Source: DYCT01 sp051875715 | Lineage (GTDB): Bacteria; Bacteroidota; Bacteroidia; Bacteroidales; Bacteroidaceae | Reading direction: 5' to 3' | DNA: 18,239 nucleotides | Assembly (NCBI GenBank): GCA_051875715.1 | Contig: JBJEHD010000034.1 | Location: forward strand, 1 to 18,239 | In this document: positions 13,801-18,239 of the stretch, piece by piece | Layout of the letters: each line of letters opens with the position of its first letter | How positions within the stretch are numbered: position 1 is the stretch's first letter | The notes under the pieces: model-generated | Seen by the model: the letters and a program-made list of their open reading frames with translations, nothing else | What the model was told of the DNA's origin: nothing | The model's database searches: none | Translations under genes and position numbers: made by a program

Positions 13801-14904
13801 TTACACATTGAAGCGGAAGTGCATGATGTCGCCGTCCTGCACCACGTAGTCCTTGCCTTCTACGCCCAACTTACCGGCTTCGCGTACGGCGGCTTCCGAT
13901 CCGTATTGGATGAAGTCGGCGTACTTGATGACCTCGGCGCGGATGAAGCCTTTCTCGAAGTCGGTGTGGATGACGCCGGCGCATTGCGGGGCTTTCCATC
14001 CCTTGCGGTAGGTCCAGGCCTTCACCTCCATCTCGCCTGCGGTGATGAAGGTCTCGAGGTCGAGCAGGTGGTAGGCCGAACGGATGAGGCGCGACACGCC
14101 CGACTCTTCCAATCCGATTTCCTGCAGGAAGAGCTGGCGGTCTTCGTAGGTCTCAAGTTCGGCGATGTCGGCCTCGGTTTTGGCGGCTACGACCAGCAGT
14201 TCGGCGTTTTCTTCGCGGATGGCCTCGCGTACGGCTTCGACGTAGCGGTTGCCGCTGACGGCCGATGCTTCGTCGACGTTGCAGACGTAGAGCACGGGCT
14301 TCGATGTGAGCAGGAACAGGTCGTGGGCAATCTTTTGCTCGTCCTTGGTTTCGAACTGCACGGTGCGGGCCGATTTGCCTTGCTCCAGGGCTTCCTTGTA
14401 GCGTACGAGCACTTCGTAGGTTTGCTTGGCCGTCTTGTCGCCACCCGTCTGGGCTTGTTTCTGCACGCGCTGGATGCGCCCTTCGATGGTTTCCAGGTCC
14501 TTCAACTGCAACTCGGTGTCGATGATTTCCTTGTCGCGTACGGGGTCGACGTGTCCGTCGACGTGGGTCACGTTGTCGTCGTCGAAACAACGGAGCACGT
14601 GGATGATGGCATCCGTCTCGCGGATGTTGGCCAGGAACTTGTTTCCCAGGCCTTCACCCTTGCTGGCACCCTTGACGAGGCCGGCGATGTCGACTATTTC
14701 GACCGTCGTGGGGACGATGCGTCCCGGGTGGACCAGTTCGGCCAGTTTGTTCAGACGCTCGTCGGGGACGGTGATGACGCCCACGTTCGGCTCGATGGTG
14801 CAAAAGGGGAAGTTGGCGGCTTGCGCCTTGGCGTTCGACAGACAGTTGAACAGGGTGGACTTTCCGACGTTGGGCAGTCCGACTATACCACATTGTAGAC
14901 TCAT
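13801..14904 (-). CDS. ychF: Redox/ribosome-associated ATPase YchF
   Basis: A 367-aa Obg-family P-loop protein, full length. G1 is GLPNVGKST (9-17), G3 is DIAGL (72-76), and the G4 position is NVDE (209-212) instead of NKxD, the hallmark of YchF/OLA1 proteins that prefer ATP. A coiled-coil insert lies at ~130-175 and a TGS domain at ~280-366, ending in the usual DGDIMHFRFNV. YchF associates with ribosomes and is linked to oxidative-stress responses. It is the first gene of the ychF-lgt operon; a TAnnTTTG box lies about 40 bp upstream of the ATG. Confidence 0.97.
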   Translation of the reverse strand: MSLQCGIVGLPNVGKSTLFNCLSNAKAQAANFPFCTIEPNVGVITVPDERLNKLAELVHPGRIVPTTVEIVDIAGLVKGASKGEGLGNKFLANIRETDAIIHVLRCFDDDNVTHVDGHVDPVRDKEIIDTELQLKDLETIEGRIQRVQKQAQTGGDKTAKQTYEVLVRYKEALEQGKSARTVQFETKDEQKIAHDLFLLTSKPVLYVCNVDEASAVSGNRYVEAVREAIREENAELLVVAAKTEADIAELETYEDRQLFLQEIGLEESGVSRLIRSAYHLLDLETFITAGEMEVKAWTYRKGWKAPQCAGVIHTDFEKGFIRAEVIKYADFIQYGSEAAVREAGKLGVEGKDYVVQDGDIMHFRFNV

Positions 14905-14944
14905 ATTTCTTCGCTTTTTAGGGTTTAATGCTCATAATGAGTTG

Positions 14945-14952
14945 CAAAGATA
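14945..14952 (-). promoter_or_regulatory. -7 box for the ychF-lgt operon
   Basis: Minus strand reads TATCTTTG, an exact TAnnTTTG match, about 40 nt before the ychF ATG. The -33 region is not a clear TTG. Confidence 0.5.
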
Positions 14953-15096
14953 AGGACATCTCGGCAGATAATCCGCCTTTGGCCGGCACTTTTCGCAGGT
15001 AAAAGAGGCGACAGGGGTGTGGCGTACGGCAAAAGGCGAGCTGATTCGGGTGAAAGAAAGCGAAACAGGCGGATAACAACCTGGTGTAAAACTCCC

Positions 15097-15104
15097 TATA
15101 TTTG
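15097..15104 (+). promoter_or_regulatory. -7 box for the radical SAM/hydrolase pair
   Basis: TATATTTG is an exact TAnnTTTG match, about 55 nt before the ATG at 15160. No convincing -33 TTG was seen. Confidence 0.45.
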
Positions 15105-15159
15105 CCCCGAAATGGCGTTCCGGCGATGTGGAAGCCGCGACGCACCAATTTGATGAAGT

Positions 15160-15936
15160 ATGGCTACAGTGATTTATCCTTCGCCCATTTTCGGTCCGGT
15201 GCACAGCCGCCGGCTGGGCGTTTCCTTGGGCATCAACCTCTTGCCTGAAGACGGCAAGCATTGCTCGTTCGACTGCGTTTATTGTGAGTGTGGCTTCAAT
15301 GCCGACCATCGTCCGCACCGTCCGTTGCCGACGCGGGAGGAGGTGGCACGGGCGCTGGAGGCGCGGCTGCTGCAGATGAAGGCGGACGGGCCCAGCCCCG
15401 ACGTGCTGACCTTTGCGGGCAACGGGGAGCCGACGGCGCATCCGCATTTTGCCGAAATCATCGACGACACGCTGGCGTTGCGCGACCGCTATTTCCCGCA
15501 GGCCAAGGTGAGCGTGCTGAGCAACTCTACCTTCATCCATCGGCCGCAGGTGTTTGAGGCGCTGATGCGCGTGGACAACAACATCCTGAAACTGGACACG
15601 GTGGATGCCGACTACATCCGGCGCGTGGACCGTCCGACGGGACGCTACGACGTGGCCGAGGTGGTGGAGGGCCTGAAGGCTTTCCGGGGAAAGCTCGTGA
15701 TTCAGACGATGTTCATGAAGGGTTCGTTCGAAGGGAAGGATGTCGACAACACATCCGACCGCTACGTGCTCCCCTGGCTGCAGGCGGTCAAGGAGATTGC
15801 GCCCAGGCAGGTGATGATTTACACCATCGACCGCGAGACACCCGGACACGAACTGGCGAAGGCTTCGCACGAGGAACTGGACCGCATCCTCGGCCTGCTC
15901 CGGAGGGAGGGCATCGCGGCCACGGCTTCGTACTGA
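15160..15936 (+). CDS. Radical SAM protein (COG0731-type)
   Basis: A 258-aa radical SAM enzyme. The [4Fe-4S] cluster motif is C35-x3-C39-x2-C42 (CSFDCVYCE), preceded by the conserved GPVHSRRLGVSLGINLLP. GNGEPT (87-92) takes the place of the SAM-binding GGE motif. This matches COG0731, related in sequence to the catalytic part of the wyosine enzyme TYW1, but bacterial members have no firm substrate, so a tRNA role should not be assumed. There is no flavodoxin domain and no second cluster domain. It is divergent from ychF and followed after 51 bp by the lipoprotein hydrolase, probably in one transcript. Confidence 0.88.
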   Translation: MATVIYPSPIFGPVHSRRLGVSLGINLLPEDGKHCSFDCVYCECGFNADHRPHRPLPTREEVARALEARLLQMKADGPSPDVLTFAGNGEPTAHPHFAEIIDDTLALRDRYFPQAKVSVLSNSTFIHRPQVFEALMRVDNNILKLDTVDADYIRRVDRPTGRYDVAEVVEGLKAFRGKLVIQTMFMKGSFEGKDVDNTSDRYVLPWLQAVKEIAPRQVMIYTIDRETPGHELAKASHEELDRILGLLRREGIAATASY

Positions 15937-15987
15937 CAGGAGAAGAAGAAGGGAACAATTGGTTTTCATCAATAATAAAGGTAGTTT

Positions 15988-17001
15988 ATGGTAAAAAGTT
16001 GGAAAATGTATGCGTGCCTCCTGGCTCTGTGTGGCTGGGTGGCCGTGACGGGTTTGTCGGCCTGCTCGGACGACAAGGAACCGGACACCACGACGACGGA
16101 AACGGACGGCAGCAATGCCGGCGAGGATGAACCGGGAAAGCCGGAGACGGGCGGAGACGGCGATGTGACGGCCGAATCGGGCCTGGATAGCACGGAACTG
16201 ACTTTCGTGCGCGACGAACTGAAGATATACGGCTGGATGTACCGGCCGAAGGCGGCGAAGGGGCAGTTGCCGGCCGTCATACTTTCGCACAGCCACTCGC
16301 TGACGCATGAGGCCATGAAGGGATACGCCCGCATGCTGTCCGAGAAGGGTTTTGCGACTTATTGCTACGACTTCTGCGGAGGCAGCGACAAGAGCCTGAG
16401 CGACGGCCGTACGGAGGATATGACGCTCTTCACCGAGATGGCCGACCTGAAGGCCGTCTTGTCCGGCATGAAGGCGCTGGACTACGTGGATGCGTCGCGC
16501 ATCTTCCTGCTTGGCTCGAGCGAGGGCGGACTGGTGTCGGCTCTGACGGCCGAAGAGGTGGCCGAGGAGGTGGCGGGGATGGTGTTGTTCTATCCGGCGT
16601 TCACCCTGCCCGACCTGGTCAATATGTTCGCTTCGTTCGGGGGCATGGGTGGTTCCATGGGTATGGGCAGTTCGATGGGGCTGAGCGAGGCCTACGTCAA
16701 TGCGCTGAAGGGGTATGATGCTTATGCCCACATCGGCACGTTCTCGCAACCCATCCTGATGCTGCTTGGCACGGAGGACATCCTGGTGAAGAAGGCCGAC
16801 CTGGAGAAGGCGGTGGGCCTGTATGCCAACGGCAACGCTACGCTGCAGATGATCGAGGGAGCCAACCACGGGTTCAACAAGGCCAACCTGGGCGACATGG
16901 GCGGCATGATGGGCGGATTCATCCAGATCAAGGAGTGCGACGACGTGGTGATGCCGCTTGTCTATGCGTTTTTGGACGAGTGTCTGAAGGGCGGATTGTA
17001 G
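15988..17001 (+). CDS. Lipoprotein alpha/beta hydrolase with Gly/Met-rich inserts
   Basis: A 337-aa lipoprotein. The lipobox is L-S-A-C26, followed by SDDKEPD and an acidic, Thr/Gly-rich linker to ~residue 68, consistent with surface display. The body is an alpha/beta hydrolase: LSHSHSLTH near the oxyanion region, nucleophile elbow G-S-S178-E-G, Asp264 in GTED and His294 in ANHGF. It is probably an esterase or acyl-hydrolase of the dienelactone/acetyl-xylan type; the substrate is unknown. Two Gly/Met-rich stretches (218-231 and 302-310) interrupt the cap region and the region after the catalytic His. It lies downstream of the radical SAM gene, and a long hairpin follows the stop. Confidence 0.87.
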   Translation: MVKSWKMYACLLALCGWVAVTGLSACSDDKEPDTTTTETDGSNAGEDEPGKPETGGDGDVTAESGLDSTELTFVRDELKIYGWMYRPKAAKGQLPAVILSHSHSLTHEAMKGYARMLSEKGFATYCYDFCGGSDKSLSDGRTEDMTLFTEMADLKAVLSGMKALDYVDASRIFLLGSSEGGLVSALTAEEVAEEVAGMVLFYPAFTLPDLVNMFASFGGMGGSMGMGSSMGLSEAYVNALKGYDAYAHIGTFSQPILMLLGTEDILVKKADLEKAVGLYANGNATLQMIEGANHGFNKANLGDMGGMMGGFIQIKECDDVVMPLVYAFLDECLKGGL

Positions 17002-17021
17002 GCCTGTTGCCGGAAGAAAAG

Positions 17022-17073
17022 CAGAAAGAGCATCCGAGGCGGAACGTGGGTTCCTCTTCGGATGCTCTTTCTG
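17022..17073. terminator. Bidirectional terminator between convergent genes
   Basis: A 16-bp perfect stem (17022-17037 with 17058-17073; core GAGCATCC/GGATGCTC) topped by a second GGAAC/GTTCC pairing. CTTTCTG is on the right and, read leftward, TTTCTGCTTTTCTTCC follows. It serves both the rightward hydrolase (stop at 17001) and the leftward gene (stop at 17085). Confidence 0.85.
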
Positions 17074-17084
17074 TGTAAGGAGCC

Positions 17085-17942
17085 TTATCGGCTGCTGCCG
17101 GCCCGCTGCGTCCCCGTCGAGGTGCGGGTGGTGCGGCTGCCCGAGGTGCCTTCGCGGCCGGAGGGGCGGCTTCCCGCCTGCGGGTCCCGGCGTTCGGTGC
17201 GCGGGTTGGTAGGTCTGGCCTGGCTGTTGTCCCGGCCGGGGTTCGACGGCTTTTGGTAGTCGTTTCGGCGGTTGTTGCCTCGGTCGTTGTTGCCTTTCTT
17301 GTCGGTGGGCCGTTTGTCGCCTTTCGGGTTGCCGGCAGAAGGACGGTCGGCCGGACGGGAACTTGCGTTGCCGAAGTCGGCCCGGCGGTTGTTCTCATAG
17401 GTCGGCTGCTTGCGAAGGCTGACGGAGGTGTGGTAGTTCGGGTGCGAGTAGCGTCCGCTGTAGTAGCTGACCCCCTGGTAGTTGCGTCGGCTGTGTGCGC
17501 CGCAGTACGAGGTGTAGTGTGCCGGTTTGGGGAAGTAGAAGAGGTCGGGCCGCGTGTAGGTGATGCGGACGCGGAACGTCCAGTTCTTTCCCGTCAGGTA
17601 GGCCGGCCGGAAAAAGTAGTCGGTGTGCATGAAGCGGTTGTACTGCGCCCGGTCGAGCACCCAGCGGAGGTCGTCGTTGCGCAGGTCGAGGTATTCGTAG
17701 TAGCGGTCCTGCGCCCATGCGTAGCCTCGGTAGATGTCGTCGGCCAGGTAGCGTATGCTGCTGATGAAGTCGTAGTTTATCTCGTACACGTCGTCGTACT
17801 GGCGGGTGGAGAGGTTGAGTTCGTAGGCCATCTTGTCGGTGAGGAACCGGGTTTCTTTGCGAACCTTGCTGTTGCTCATGGAGGCTTGTGCGAGCAGGGT
17901 GCTCAGCAAGGCTGTCAGCGTCAGGGTAAGGATTCGTTTCAT
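17085..17942 (-). CDS. Exported protein with disordered Arg/Asn/Pro-rich tail
   Basis: A 285-aa protein with a signal peptide (1-~21, cleavage near AQA). Residues ~25-100 are helical and contain ETRFLTDKMAYELNLSTRQYDD; the 'LNLS..Q' pattern recalls Spy/CpxP-type periplasmic proteins, but this is only a resemblance. Residues ~100-180 are Tyr/Arg-rich, and ~181-285 are low complexity (R, N, P, G, S, D) and surely disordered. I recall the N-terminal part as a common Bacteroidales protein of unknown role. The start is the ATG at 17942; the frame extends to 18158 but that part is not signal-like and runs into the TTGCAA array. A TATGTTTG box lies 50 bp upstream. Confidence 0.82.
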   Translation of the reverse strand: MKRILTLTLTALLSTLLAQASMSNSKVRKETRFLTDKMAYELNLSTRQYDDVYEINYDFISSIRYLADDIYRGYAWAQDRYYEYLDLRNDDLRWVLDRAQYNRFMHTDYFFRPAYLTGKNWTFRVRITYTRPDLFYFPKPAHYTSYCGAHSRRNYQGVSYYSGRYSHPNYHTSVSLRKQPTYENNRRADFGNASSRPADRPSAGNPKGDKRPTDKKGNNDRGNNRRNDYQKPSNPGRDNSQARPTNPRTERRDPQAGSRPSGREGTSGSRTTRTSTGTQRAGSSR

Positions 17943-17991
17943 GGCGTTTGTTTTTAGGGTGAATAATCGGGTTTGCTTTCTTTTCTTGATG

Positions 17992-17999
17992 CAAACATA
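17992..17999 (-). promoter_or_regulatory. -7 box for the exported protein at 17085-17942
   Basis: Minus strand reads TATGTTTG, an exact TAnnTTTG match, placing the transcript start about 45 nt before the ATG at 17942. No clear -33 TTG. The TTGCAA array lies 105-165 bp further upstream. Confidence 0.5.
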
Positions 18000-18105
18000 G
18001 GAAAAAGGATTCCTTCCGTCCGCCTGTTTTCGTCTATTCTTTCGTAGGGCTTTCCCTATCTTGCTTCGGGATTTGGCCCCTCCCGAGGCCGATGGCCGGG
18101 TGTCG

Positions 18106-18155
18106 TTGCAACGCGATTGCAACGGTGTTGCAACGGCATTGCAATTGGCTTGCAA
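18106..18155. repeat. Five TTGCAA palindromes with an 11-bp period
   Basis: TTGCAA occurs at 18106, 18117, 18128, 18139 and 18150, each exactly 11 bp after the last, with varying 5-bp spacers (cgcga, cggtg, cggca, ttggc). A degenerate TTGttCAA follows at 18162-18169. Eleven bp is about one helical turn, so the sites face the same side of the DNA, as in cooperative operators or iterons. The period is not a multiple of three and the region has no convincing gene. An earlier small dyad (TCGGGA 18066-18071 / TCCCGA 18081-18086) is also present. Confidence 0.8.
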
Positions 18156-18184
18156 CAACCGTTGTTCAAACGGCTTTCAACAGC

Positions 18185-18237
18185 TTGACATGATACAGAT
18201 TTACTTCACACGTAATTAACAATTAAAGTGTGTAGTA
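18185..18237 (-). repeat. Right copy of the 53-bp terminal inverted repeat
   Basis: The exact reverse complement of 4-56, with the hairpin portion at 18202-18237. It lies about 30 bp beyond the TTGCAA array, and the window ends 2 bp after it. No coding sequence overlaps it. Confidence 0.9.
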
Positions 18238-18239
18238 TT

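Noticed and set aside
13819..14898. Open frame on the plus strand opposite ychF (359 codons)
   Set aside because: ychF is unmistakable on the minus strand; the antisense frame has no recognisable domain.
15160..15936. Calling the radical SAM protein a tRNA wyosine enzyme (TYW1)
   Set aside because: It only shares the COG0731 core; it lacks the flavodoxin and other features, and bacteria generally lack wyosine.
14932..16869. A very long open frame on the minus strand (645 codons)
   Set aside because: It lies opposite the radical SAM and hydrolase genes, which have clear motifs, and its translation is His/Arg/Gln-rich with no domain; it is a product of GC-rich codon use on the other strand.
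18106..18155. CRISPR array or coding repeat
   Set aside because: Units are only 11 bp with 5-bp spacers, far too short for CRISPR, and the period is not a multiple of three, so it does not encode a peptide repeat.
17943..18158. N-terminal extension of the exported protein
   Set aside because: The extension precedes a proper signal peptide, covers the -7 box and part of the TTGCAA array, and has no conserved look.
4..18237. Terminal inverted repeats of a transposon or integrative element
   Set aside because: No transposase, integrase or mobilisation gene is present, and the interior carries core genes mutS, lgt and ychF.

Overview
The window looks like a chromosomal segment from the order Bacteroidales (Bacteroidota), probably of gut type. 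The evidence is: several promoter -7 boxes matching TAnnTTTG; A/T-rich ribosome-binding regions with few Shine-Dalgarno sequences; many small lipoproteins whose mature N-termini are acidic; and Bacteroidales-style MutS, Lgt and YchF. Genus cannot be fixed from the sequence alone. The first ~2.6 kb is visibly more A/T-rich than the rest.

Layout. The window begins and ends with the same 53-bp sequence in inverted orientation (4-56 and 18185-18237, no mismatches), and each copy holds a hairpin-like dyad. Left part (57-2570): a leftward HXXEE-type membrane protein and a 60-aa Cys-containing protein, a leftward one-domain HTH regulator, and a rightward surface-type lipoprotein. The lipoprotein's leader has two 8-bp stems in H-type pseudoknot order. 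Middle part (2686-9818): a leftward run of envelope genes headed by a second one-domain HTH protein. It continues with an LPP20-like exported protein, a PEGA-repeat plus beta-barrel protein and a lipoprotein. It then passes a 52-bp perfect palindrome into a second barrel protein and a small lipoprotein, and passes a second terminator-like hairpin into a last lipoprotein. The 460-bp divergent gap (9819-10278) holds a G9 tract, a weak promoter for the envelope genes, and two tandem ~75-80-bp hairpin repeat units ending in promoter-like boxes just before mutS.

Right part (10279-17942): mutS (GTG start with a strong Shine-Dalgarno), converging on a leftward ychF-lgt operon. A divergent rightward pair follows: a COG0731-type radical SAM protein and a lipoprotein alpha/beta hydrolase with Gly/Met-rich insertions. 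A long shared hairpin separates this pair from a leftward exported protein with an Arg/Asn/Pro-rich disordered tail. Upstream of that gene, five TTGCAA palindromes repeat with an exact 11-bp period, just before the right terminal repeat.

How the genes work together. mutS, lgt and ychF are core housekeeping genes. Lgt would lipidate the four or five lipoproteins encoded here. The HTH-LPP20-PEGA/barrel-lipoprotein group is the best candidate for an uncharacterised envelope module. The terminal inverted repeats and the TTGCAA array are the most unusual non-coding structures. No recombinase, transposase, tRNA, rRNA or CRISPR array was seen.
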